A DNA stretch of 64,000 nt, taken from the NCBI GenBank assembly GCA_937996655.1, contig CALKUK010000014.1:479687-543686 (forward strand), in the 5' to 3' direction. The notes under the pieces were generated by a model, which saw only the letters and a program-made list of their open reading frames with translations, was not told the DNA's origin and ran no database searches. Shown one piece after another: positions 8,301-15,720 of this stretch. Both the position numbers and the translations under genes were made by a program. This stretch comes from an uncultured Sphingomonadaceae bacterium. GTDB taxonomy: Bacteria; Pseudomonadota; Alphaproteobacteria; Sphingomonadales; Sphingomonadaceae. The stretch's first letter is position 1. The number at the start of each line of letters is the position of its first letter.

Positions 8301-9464
8301 ATGACGACCGGCATGGACGCAGACCTTTTTGAACAGTTCATTGAACAACTGCACCGCTATGTGCGGGAACGGCTGATCCCCGCCGAACGCGAGATCATCG
8401 AGACGGATCAGATCCCTGAGGCCATCGTGCAGGAGATGCGGGACATGGGGCTGTTCGGCCTCACTATGCCCGAGGAATATGGCGGCGCGGGGATGAACAT
8501 CACGCAATATGCGCGGACTATCAACACGCTGTCTTATGCCATGCCGGCCTTCCGCTCGATCATCTCGATCAACATCGGCATGGTCTGCTCCGCGCTGAAA
8601 AATGGCGGGACGGACGCGCAAAAGGCGCATTGGCTGCCACGTCTGGCCGCAGGAGAGATTGCAAGCTTTGGCCTGACCGAACCTGGTTCGGGGTCTGACT
8701 CCGCCGCGATGCAGACGATGGCCGTGCGCCGGGGTAATGGCTGGGTGATCAACGGCACGAAGCGTTACATCACCAATTCCCCCATGGCGAAGGTCGCGCT
8801 CATCATGGCGCGGACGAGCAAAGAAAGCCTGCCCAAGAACGCGCACGTTTCCGCTTTCCTCGTGCCCATGGATGCGCCGGGTGTTTCGGTTGGCAAGTCA
8901 GACAAAAAGATGGGCCAGTCCGGCAGCCATATCGCGGACATCATCATGGAAGACGTCGAACTCCCCGCCGATGCGCTGCTCGGCGATGAGGAAGGCAAGG
9001 GCTTCATCACCGCGATGAAGAGCCTCGACAATGGCCGCATTTCCGTGGGCGCGGCTGCCACTGGTTATGCCCGCCGCGCGCTGGATTCGGCTTTGCGCTA
9101 CGCCAATGAGCGCAAGGCCTTTGGCGAGCCCATCGCCAATTTCCAGCTCATCCAGCAGATGCTCGCCGACAGTGAGATCGAAATCTACGCCGCCGAAGCC
9201 ATGATGGCCGACGTGACGGCGCGGGCCGATGCGGGTGAGAACGTGTTGAGGAAAGCCGCCGCCTTCAAGGTCTTCGCCAGCGAAATGTGCGGCCGCGTGG
9301 TGGACCGTGTGGTGCAGATTTATGGCGGCGCGGGCTATCTCGCGGAATATGATGCCGAACGCTTCTTCCGTGATGCGCGCATCTATCGCATTTACGAAGG
9401 TACGACACAGATCCTCCAGCTCCAGATTGCCAAGCACATGCTGCGCGAATGGGCGGCGGCGTGA
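8301..9464 (+). CDS. Acyl-CoA dehydrogenase
   Basis: FAD-dependent alpha,beta-dehydrogenation of an acyl-CoA, 387 residues, normal length. Signatures: FGLTEPGSGSDSAAMQT (flavin/substrate binding) near 123-139, NGTKRYITNS at 151-160, the FAD dimer segment RKAFGEPIANFQ at 271-282, GGAGY at 342-346 and the C-terminal IYEGTTQIL, whose Glu366 is the usual catalytic base position of short/medium-chain enzymes. The ATG at 8301 was chosen because it follows GAGGACAGG 10 bases after the SDR stop and starts the conserved region; a longer in-frame opening would overlap the SDR. Second gene of the operon. Confidence 0.92.
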   Translation: MTTGMDADLFEQFIEQLHRYVRERLIPAEREIIETDQIPEAIVQEMRDMGLFGLTMPEEYGGAGMNITQYARTINTLSYAMPAFRSIISINIGMVCSALKNGGTDAQKAHWLPRLAAGEIASFGLTEPGSGSDSAAMQTMAVRRGNGWVINGTKRYITNSPMAKVALIMARTSKESLPKNAHVSAFLVPMDAPGVSVGKSDKKMGQSGSHIADIIMEDVELPADALLGDEEGKGFITAMKSLDNGRISVGAAATGYARRALDSALRYANERKAFGEPIANFQLIQQMLADSEIEIYAAEAMMADVTARADAGENVLRKAAAFKVFASEMCGRVVDRVVQIYGGAGYLAEYDAERFFRDARIYRIYEGTTQILQLQIAKHMLREWAAA

Positions 9465-9467
9465 TCC

Positions 9468-10670
9468 ATGTATAACCTCCTCTCCGGCCTCTCGATCATC
9501 GAGGCGTCGTCGTTCGTCGCCTCGCCGACAGCAGGGCTATACTGCGCGCAGTTCGGGGCGGAGGTGATCCGTGTGGACCAGATTGGCGGTGGGCCGGACT
9601 ATCGGCGCTGGCCGGTGACGCAAGACAACAACTCGCTTTATTGGGAAAACCTCAACCGCGCCAAAAAGTCGGTCGCGCTGGACCTTGGTCGACCCGAGGG
9701 ACGCGAACTGCTGCAAGAGCTGGTGCGCGCCACGGGGCAGTTCATCACGAACTTTCCGGCGGAAGGTTTCCTGTCCCATGCGAAGCTTGCTGAAGGGCGG
9801 CCGGATCTCGTCACCGTGCGCATCATGGGCTGGGCCGATGGCGCGCCGGCGCTGGATTACACGGTGAACAATGCGGTCGGTTATCCGATGATGACAGGGC
9901 CGGGGCCAGAGCCGGTCAACCATGTGTTGCCTGCTTGGGATTTGTTGTCGGGCGGCTATGCGGCCTTTGCCTTGCTCGCGGCGATCCAGAAGCGGGCTGC
10001 GACAGGCGAGGGGAGCGAGGTCCGCATTCCCCTGTCCGATGTCGCCATCGGGTCGGTCGCGAACCTCGGCGGTATTGCCGAAGTGCTCTATTCAGGTGCC
10101 AACCGTCCACGCCTTGGCAACACCGTATATGGCCTGTTCGGGCGCGACTTTGTGACCCGCGATGGCCAGCGCACCATGATTGTGGTCGTCACGCCGCGCC
10201 AATGGGCGAACCTGCTCACCGCGCTCGACTTGACCGATGCCATCGCCGCGCTTGAAGCGGCACGGGGTGTCAGCTTTGCCAAGGATGACGGGCTGCGGTT
10301 CGATCACCGCGACGCGCTCTTCCCCCTGTTCGAGGCAGCGATTGCCGCCCGCGACCATTCTGATCTTGCGGTTGCTTTTGATGCGGGGGGCATTGTCCAC
10401 AGCGCCTATCGCACAATGATGGATGCGGTGGCGGATGATCGGCTGGTCGGCCAAAACCCGATGTTCAGCCGGTCCACCGACAACCCGTCCGGCTTTGCCT
10501 ATCCTGCCGCCGGATCGTTCGGCACCGTGCCGCAGCAGGATCGTGGCGCGCCCTTGCCCGCCCCGCGTAACGGGCAGCATAGTGAGCAGGTGCTCGCTGA
10601 ACGGCTCAATCTTTCCTCGGGCGAGATTGCCCGCCTTATCGACTCCAAAATCGTAGGAACCGCCTCATGA
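9468..10670 (+). CDS. mct: Family III CoA transferase, 2-methylfumaryl-CoA isomerase (Mct)-like
   Basis: A 400-residue CaiB/BaiF-family protein. Segments such as GLSIIEASSFVASPTAGL, QFGAEVIRVDQIGGGPDYRR, FITNFPAEGFLS, DYTVNNAVGYPMMTGP and PVNHVLPAWDLLSGG match, from memory, the Chloroflexus mesaconyl-C1-CoA:C4-CoA transferase (2-methylfumaryl-CoA isomerase, EC 5.4.1.3) better than ordinary formyl-CoA or carnitine CoA transferases; the length also agrees (~405). That enzyme moves CoA within mesaconyl-CoA from the C1 to the C4 carboxyl group in the 3-hydroxypropionate bicycle. The neighbouring methylsuccinyl-CoA dehydrogenase-like and HTD2 hydratase genes would supply its substrate and use its product. 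It starts 4 bases after the dehydrogenase stop and overlaps the thiolase gene (ATGA). Confidence 0.78.
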   Translation: MYNLLSGLSIIEASSFVASPTAGLYCAQFGAEVIRVDQIGGGPDYRRWPVTQDNNSLYWENLNRAKKSVALDLGRPEGRELLQELVRATGQFITNFPAEGFLSHAKLAEGRPDLVTVRIMGWADGAPALDYTVNNAVGYPMMTGPGPEPVNHVLPAWDLLSGGYAAFALLAAIQKRAATGEGSEVRIPLSDVAIGSVANLGGIAEVLYSGANRPRLGNTVYGLFGRDFVTRDGQRTMIVVVTPRQWANLLTALDLTDAIAALEAARGVSFAKDDGLRFDHRDALFPLFEAAIAARDHSDLAVAFDAGGIVHSAYRTMMDAVADDRLVGQNPMFSRSTDNPSGFAYPAAGSFGTVPQQDRGAPLPAPRNGQHSEQVLAERLNLSSGEIARLIDSKIVGTAS

Positions 10671-11881
10671 CTCAGCTTCGTCGCGCTGCCATCGTTGCCC
10701 CCATCCGCACCCCCGTCGGCAAGTTCGGCGGAGCCTTGTCCTCCATGACGGCGGGGCAACTGGGGGCTGTCATCCTGAAGGCGCTGATGGAGCGCACGAA
10801 GATTGATCCGTCGCGTGTCGACGATGTCGTGTTCAGTCAGGGCTATGGCAATGGCGAAGCGCCGTGCATTGGCCATTGGGCTTGGCTGCTCGCGGGGCTT
10901 CCCGAAGAAGTCCCCGGTTATCAGCTTGACCGGCGCTGCGGCTCTGGCCTGCAGGCGATCATCAACGCGGCGATGATGGTGCAGACGGGGATGAGCGATG
11001 TCGTCGTCGCAGGCGGCTGTGAGAGCATGTCCAATGTCGAGCATTATTCGACTGACATCCGCAAGGGCGTGCGCGCGGGCAATCTGACGCTGCATGACCG
11101 GCTGACGCGTGGCCGCGTGATGAGTCAGCCGATTGAACGCTATGGCGTGATTTCCGGCATGATCGAGACGGCAGAGAACCTCGCCAAGGATTGGAACATC
11201 AGCCGTGCGGCATGCGACGCTTATGCCGCGCGCAGCCATCAGCGTGCTGCCGCGGCATGGGCGAACGGCCTGTTTGCTGACGAGCTGGTGCCCGTCTCTG
11301 TGCCCCAGAAAAAGGGCGACGCCGTCCTCTTCGATCATGATGAAGGCTATCGTGCCGATGCCAGCTTGGAGACGCTGGGCAAGCTGAAAGCGCTCGAAGG
11401 TGGCGTGGTGACAGCGGGTAATGCCAGCCAACAAAATGATGCGGCGGCGGCGTGTCTCGTTGTTGCCGAAGACAAGTTGGAAGAACTCGGGTTGGAACCC
11501 ATCGCCTATTTTCACAGCTGGGCGGCAGCAGGGTGTGACCCGAGCCGCATGGGCTATGGCCCGGTGCCCGCGACCGAACGGCTGTTCGCGCGCAATGGCC
11601 TGTCGTGGAAGGACATTGGCCTCATCGAACTCAACGAAGCCTTCGCGCCGCAGGTGCTCGCCTGCCTTAAAGGTTGGGGCTGGTCGGATGATGACAGCCG
11701 GCATGAGATGCTCAACGTCAATGGCTCCGGCATCTCGCTTGGTCATCCCATCGGTGCGACCGGCGGGCGGATTCTGGCCAACCTCACGCGCGAACTGCAC
11801 CGCCGTGATGTGAAATATGGGCTGGAGACAATGTGCATCGGTGGTGGTCAGGGAATCGCTGCGGTGTTTGAGCGTGCGTAA
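10667..11881 (+). CDS. Acetyl-CoA C-acyltransferase (thiolase)
   Basis: A 404-residue degradative-type thiolase. Acylated Cys91 sits in DRRCGSGLQAI; the other active-site motifs are NEAFAPQ, GHPIGATG and the C-terminal MCIGGGQG with the second catalytic cysteine. It would cleave a 3-ketoacyl-CoA with free CoA. The start ATG overlaps the stop of the CoA transferase gene by 4 bases, showing translational coupling. It is followed by a 140-base palindromic repeat before the next gene of the cluster, so the operon may be attenuated or processed here. Confidence 0.93.
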   Translation: MTQLRRAAIVAPIRTPVGKFGGALSSMTAGQLGAVILKALMERTKIDPSRVDDVVFSQGYGNGEAPCIGHWAWLLAGLPEEVPGYQLDRRCGSGLQAIINAAMMVQTGMSDVVVAGGCESMSNVEHYSTDIRKGVRAGNLTLHDRLTRGRVMSQPIERYGVISGMIETAENLAKDWNISRAACDAYAARSHQRAAAAWANGLFADELVPVSVPQKKGDAVLFDHDEGYRADASLETLGKLKALEGGVVTAGNASQQNDAAAACLVVAEDKLEELGLEPIAYFHSWAAAGCDPSRMGYGPVPATERLFARNGLSWKDIGLIELNEAFAPQVLACLKGWGWSDDDSRHEMLNVNGSGISLGHPIGATGGRILANLTRELHRRDVKYGLETMCIGGGQGIAAVFERA

Positions 11882-11883
11882 GG

Positions 11884-12022
11884 ACCTCCCCCTTGGGGGA
11901 GGGGGACCAGCGAAGCTGGTGGAGGGGTCGCGTGCGTGCGGTATGCCCGTGTCCATTCCACAGCTGTCTGCGCCACCCCTCCACCACCCTTCGGGTGGTC
12001 CCCCTCCCCGTGTCGGGGAGGT
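11884..12022. repeat. Intergenic palindromic repeat, family D, containing a downstream SD
   Basis: The left half (11884-11929) reads as CCTCCCCC...GGGGGAGG with CCAGCGAAGCTGG inside and ends GGTGGAGGGG; the right half (11973-12022) is CCACCCCTCCACCACCC...GGGTGGT followed by CCCCTCCCC and GGGGAGG. The halves are complementary and each half forms its own hairpin. The terminal GGGGAGG (12015-12021) is also the only Shine-Dalgarno-like sequence in front of the next gene, whose ATG is at 12026. Confidence 0.85.
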
Positions 12023-12025
12023 TCA

Positions 12026-13594
12026 ATGAACCTCTACCTCACCGCTGCGCAAAGCTATCGGGACGCGGCCCGTGTCGCGTTGGCGTCGCGCGATCAAAAC
12101 GACCAGCGCGCCGCGCATGGCTTTGCTTGGGTCGCGACAAGTGTGGCCGCCCTCGAAGCCATACTCGACTGGCGCGCGCGCAATGGCGACGCCAATCCGG
12201 TTGATGCGTTGGTCGCAGAACTCGCCTTTGCTGAGACCATTGCGCAGCTCATCGGCGGTCTGCCCATGGGGCAGAATGAAATCTTCCGTCCGTCCGATCT
12301 TGGTCTGGGTGAAGCAGCCCGGACATTGGCGGATGCCTGCGCGCCTCTGCTCGAGGGGGATCATGCGGCAACACGCGCGGCGGTCGGCCAGCATTTGGCC
12401 GAGGGCAATTGGCCGAGCGAAAGCTTCCACGATGCGGAGCTTGATGCCATTCGCGATCAGTTCCGGCGTTTCACCGATGCGGACATCCTGCCGCACGCGC
12501 ATAAATGGCATCTGGCGAATGATCTGATCCCCGATGCGACGGTCGCGGCGATGGCGGACCTGGGGACGTTCGGCGTCTGCATTCCCGAAGACTTTGGCGG
12601 GCTCGGCCTGTCCAAACTCGTCATGTGCATCGTCACTGAAGAATTGTCGCGTGGCTGGATCGGCGCGGGGTCGCTCGGCACGCGGTCCGAAATTGCGGGC
12701 GAACTCATCACGCTCGGCGGGACGGACGCGCAAAAGGCGCATTGGCTCCCCAAGATCGCGAGCGGCGATGTGCTGCCCACCGCCGTCTTTACCGAACCCG
12801 ATACCGGCTCCGACCTCGGGTCGCTCCAGACGCGGGCGCGGCTGCAGGGCGACCAATGGATCATCGACGGCGCGAAGACATGGATCACCCATGCCAGTCG
12901 GTCGGACATGATGACGCTGCTCGCCCGCACGCTCCCTGATGCGAAGGGCTATGCGGGCCTCTCCATGCTGCTCGTCCCCAAACCGCGCGGGACGGAGGCG
13001 GACCCGTTTCCGGCAGATGGCATGTCCGGTAGCGAGATCGAAGTGCTCGGCTATCGCGGGATGCGTGAATATGCGCTCCAGTTTGACGCGATGACGGCCC
13101 CGGCGGATGCGCTGCTCGGCGGCGAAGAAGGACAGGGCTTTAAGCAATTGATGCGCACCTTTGAAGGCGCCCGCATCCAGACTGCGGCCCGGGCCGTAGG
13201 GGTGGCGAAACGCGCGCTGGAACTCGGCCTCGATTATGCGCTGGGCCGTAAGCAGTTTGGCAAATCGATCATCGCCTTCCCGCGCGTATCGGACAAATTG
13301 GCGATGAGCCTTGTTGACCTGATCCTCTCGCGTGAGCTGACCTATGCCGCCGCCCGCGCCAAGGACTCAGGCAAGCGCTGCGATATTGAGGCCGGCATGG
13401 CCAAGCTGCTCGCCGCGCGCACCGCATGGTCCAATGCCGATGCCGCGCTTCAGGTGCATGGCGGCAATGGCTATGCGCTAGAATATGAAATTAGCCGCAT
13501 CCTGTGCGATGCCCGCATCCTCAACATCTTTGAAGGGGCCGCCGAAATTCAGGCGCAGGTGATCGCCAAAGGCTTGGCCGGAGGGCGCAACTAA
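12026..13594 (+). CDS. mcd: (2S)-methylsuccinyl-CoA dehydrogenase (Mcd)-like
   Basis: A 522-residue flavoprotein: an acyl-CoA dehydrogenase core (from about residue 155) plus a ~150-residue N-terminal domain. That N-terminal domain, with AAHGFAWVATSVAALEAI and GGLPMGQNEIFRPSDLGL, is characteristic of methylsuccinyl-CoA dehydrogenase of the ethylmalonyl-CoA pathway, which oxidises (2S)-methylsuccinyl-CoA to mesaconyl-C1-CoA. Core motifs: PTAVFTEPDTGSDLGSLQT, GAGSLGTRSEIA, VLGYRGMREY, GRKQFGKSI, GGNGYALEYE and NIFEGAAEIQ with the catalytic Glu503. The start ATG is read from an SD supplied by the upstream repeat. No ccr or ecm gene (crotonyl-CoA carboxylase/reductase, ethylmalonyl-CoA mutase) is in the window, so the source of methylsuccinyl-CoA is open. 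Confidence 0.78.
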   Translation: MNLYLTAAQSYRDAARVALASRDQNDQRAAHGFAWVATSVAALEAILDWRARNGDANPVDALVAELAFAETIAQLIGGLPMGQNEIFRPSDLGLGEAARTLADACAPLLEGDHAATRAAVGQHLAEGNWPSESFHDAELDAIRDQFRRFTDADILPHAHKWHLANDLIPDATVAAMADLGTFGVCIPEDFGGLGLSKLVMCIVTEELSRGWIGAGSLGTRSEIAGELITLGGTDAQKAHWLPKIASGDVLPTAVFTEPDTGSDLGSLQTRARLQGDQWIIDGAKTWITHASRSDMMTLLARTLPDAKGYAGLSMLLVPKPRGTEADPFPADGMSGSEIEVLGYRGMREYALQFDAMTAPADALLGGEEGQGFKQLMRTFEGARIQTAARAVGVAKRALELGLDYALGRKQFGKSIIAFPRVSDKLAMSLVDLILSRELTYAAARAKDSGKRCDIEAGMAKLLAARTAWSNADAALQVHGGNGYALEYEISRILCDARILNIFEGAAEIQAQVIAKGLAGGRN

Positions 13595-14451
13595 TGGGCG
13601 ATTGGGACGCGTGGATCGGGCGGATCGAAACCCGGATGGACCGGATCGACACGGGGCTTGCGGCGCGCTGGCTGGCGATGCTGGACCGCGAAATGACGGC
13701 GGATGGCATCATGCCGCAGGGCATCCACTGGGCACTCTGCCTGCCCGACGCGCCAACGGCGCAACTGGGGCCGGATGGACACCCGTTGCGTGATGATAGC
13801 CCCGATTCCTTCCTACCGCCCGTGCCGCTGCCGCGCCGGATGTGGGCGTCGAGCAAGGTGGACTTTCTTGCGCCACTTACGGTCGACGACAGCATCACGC
13901 GGACGTCCAAGGTTCTGTCTGTCACGGCGAAGTCCGGCGGCTCAGGCGATCTTGTCTTCGTGGAGGTGGAGCATCAGACGAACACCGCGGGCGGCCCTGC
14001 TGTCCGTGAAGTCCAGTCCATCGTCTATCGCGGTGCCGCCCCTGCCGGGAGCGCGCTGGTGCCGCCATCGCCGGGGCCAACGCTGTTCGACCCCACAGGG
14101 TGGAACACCCACCTTACGCTTGTGCCGACGGAGCCTTTGCTGTTCCGCTTTTCCGCGCTGACCTTCAACAGCCACCGCATCCATTATGACCTGCCCTATG
14201 CGACGGCTGAAGAGGGCTATCGCGGGCTTGTCGTCCATGGGCCGTTGACGGCGACCAAGCTGCTCCAGCTGGCGCAGGCGGAATTGGGCGACAATGCGCT
14301 GGCCAGCTTCGCCTTCCGGGGCACGTCGCCCGCCATCTGCGGGGAACTGCTGCATCTTGTGATGCGCGGGCAGGGCAAAGAGATTGAACTTGGGGCCTTT
14401 GCCTCCGATGGCCGTCAGGTGATGGCGGCCACCGCAACCGGGAAAGACTGA
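13594..14451 (+). CDS. meh: HTD2-type hotdog hydratase, mesaconyl-C4-CoA hydratase-like
   Basis: A 285-residue MaoC/HTD2-like hydratase. The C-terminal hotdog carries FSALTFNSHRIHYDLPYA followed by EGYRGLVVHGPL, the hydratase 2 motif with the Asp/His dyad; the N-terminal half is the degenerate FAS1-like dehydratase hotdog. This double-hotdog build and length match 3-methylfumaryl-CoA (mesaconyl-C4-CoA) hydratase of the 3-hydroxypropionate bicycle and the itaconyl/mesaconyl-CoA hydratases of itaconate degraders, which form citramalyl-CoA. Position supports it: the ATG overlaps the Mcd-like stop by one base (TAATG), and an Mct-like isomerase is in the same operon. A different enoyl-CoA substrate cannot be excluded. 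Confidence 0.68.
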   Translation: MGDWDAWIGRIETRMDRIDTGLAARWLAMLDREMTADGIMPQGIHWALCLPDAPTAQLGPDGHPLRDDSPDSFLPPVPLPRRMWASSKVDFLAPLTVDDSITRTSKVLSVTAKSGGSGDLVFVEVEHQTNTAGGPAVREVQSIVYRGAAPAGSALVPPSPGPTLFDPTGWNTHLTLVPTEPLLFRFSALTFNSHRIHYDLPYATAEEGYRGLVVHGPLTATKLLQLAQAELGDNALASFAFRGTSPAICGELLHLVMRGQGKEIELGAFASDGRQVMAATATGKD

Positions 14452-14452
14452 C

Positions 14453-15610
14453 ATGAGCGAGACCAATGACATCGCCGAAATCCGCCGCGCCGTGCAGGCC
14501 CTGTGCGCGGAATTTCCCGGCGACTATTGGCGGGAAAAGGACGCCGCGCGCGCCTATCCGGGCGAGTTTGTCGATGCGCTGACCCGCGCCGGGTTTCTCG
14601 CAGCGCTGATCCCTGAAAGCTATGGCGGCTCTGGCCTCAGCCTCGATGCCGCCGCCATCATCATGGAAGAAATTCAGGCGGCCGGCTGCAATGGCGCGTC
14701 GGCGCACGCGCAAATGTACATCATGAACACGCTGCTCAAATATGGCAGTGAAGACCAGAAGGCGAAGTATCTGCCCGGCATCGCCAATGGCACGCTGCGC
14801 CTGCAGGCCTTTGGTGTCTCTGAACCGACGAGCGGCACCGATACGCTCTCGTTGCGCACTGTCGCAGTCCGCGATGGCGATGACTACATTATCAACGGCC
14901 AGAAGATCTGGACGAGCCGCGCGGAATATTCAGACCTCATGCTCCTCCTCGCCCGCACCACCCCGCGCGAAGAGGTGGCGAGCAAGACGGAAGGCCTCTC
15001 CATCTTCCTCGTCGATATGCGGGAAGTCGTCGGCAAGGGCATGACCATCAAGCCTATCCGCACGATGATGAACCATTCGACGACCGAGGTGTTTTTCGAT
15101 GACATGCGCATCCCCGCGAGCGCGCTGATTGGGGAAGAGGGCAAGGGCTTCCGCTACATCCTCTCGGGCATGAACGCAGAGCGCATCCTGATCGCGGCCG
15201 AGTGCATTGGTGACGCCAAATGGTTCATCAACAAGGCCACCGACTATGCCAAGGACCGGCAGGTCTTTGGCCGCGCCATCGGCCAGAACCAGGGCGTCCA
15301 ATTCCCCATTGCCCGCTGCTATGCGCAGATGTGCGCGGCGGAGTTGATGGTCCACCACGCGGCCCAAGTTTATGACGCGGGCGGTAATCCGGGGGCGGAA
15401 GCCAATATGGCGAAGATGCTCGCCTCAGAAGCCAGCTGGGCCGCGGCAGACATGTGCGTGCAAACGCATGGCGGCTTCGGCTTTGCCGAGGAATATGACG
15501 TGGAACGCAAGTTCCGCGAGGCGCGGCTCTATACGGTCGCACCGATCAGCACGAACCTGATCCTCAGCTATCTGGCGGAACATGTGCTGGGCTTGCCGCG
15601 GAGTTATTGA
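14453..15610 (+). CDS. Acyl-CoA dehydrogenase with shifted catalytic base
   Basis: A 385-residue acyl-CoA dehydrogenase: FGVSEPTSGTDTLSLRT near 120-136, INGQKIWTSRAEYS at 147-160, RQVFGRAIGQNQ and QTHGGFGFAEEYDVER. At the C-terminal site where Glu serves as base in most family members (the YEGT motif) this protein has TVAPISTN, so that Glu is missing. Glu243 in GMNAERI is positioned like the catalytic Glu of isovaleryl- and long-chain acyl-CoA dehydrogenases and probably takes its place. This suggests a branched or bulky acyl-CoA substrate. The ATG begins one base after the hydratase stop codon. Last gene of the operon; a repeat follows. Confidence 0.88.
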   Translation: MSETNDIAEIRRAVQALCAEFPGDYWREKDAARAYPGEFVDALTRAGFLAALIPESYGGSGLSLDAAAIIMEEIQAAGCNGASAHAQMYIMNTLLKYGSEDQKAKYLPGIANGTLRLQAFGVSEPTSGTDTLSLRTVAVRDGDDYIINGQKIWTSRAEYSDLMLLLARTTPREEVASKTEGLSIFLVDMREVVGKGMTIKPIRTMMNHSTTEVFFDDMRIPASALIGEEGKGFRYILSGMNAERILIAAECIGDAKWFINKATDYAKDRQVFGRAIGQNQGVQFPIARCYAQMCAAELMVHHAAQVYDAGGNPGAEANMAKMLASEASWAAADMCVQTHGGFGFAEEYDVERKFREARLYTVAPISTNLILSYLAEHVLGLPRSY

Positions 15611-15635
15611 GCGAGCCATTTCATAGCCTCTCCCC

Positions 15636-15704
15636 GTCACCCCAGCGTAGGCTGGGGTCTCCCCAGTCGGATGCACAAGATGCCAGCCTTCGCTGGCATG
15701 ACGG
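15636..15704. repeat. Intergenic palindromic repeat, family B, copy 1
   Basis: Two hairpins in tandem: ACCCCAGC...GCTGGGGT (15639-15659) and GATGCCAGCC...CGCTGGCATGACGG (15680-15704). A close second copy lies at 44409-44477. It is placed between the convergent acyl-CoA operon and the aldehyde dehydrogenase gene and could end transcription from both sides, although neither hairpin is followed by a T-tract. Confidence 0.85.
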
Positions 15705-15720
15705 TTAGGATCAGAAAGGT

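Noticed and set aside
10499..11956. 485-residue minus-strand frame
   Set aside because: Antisense to the thiolase and CoA transferase genes, which have complete active-site motifs.
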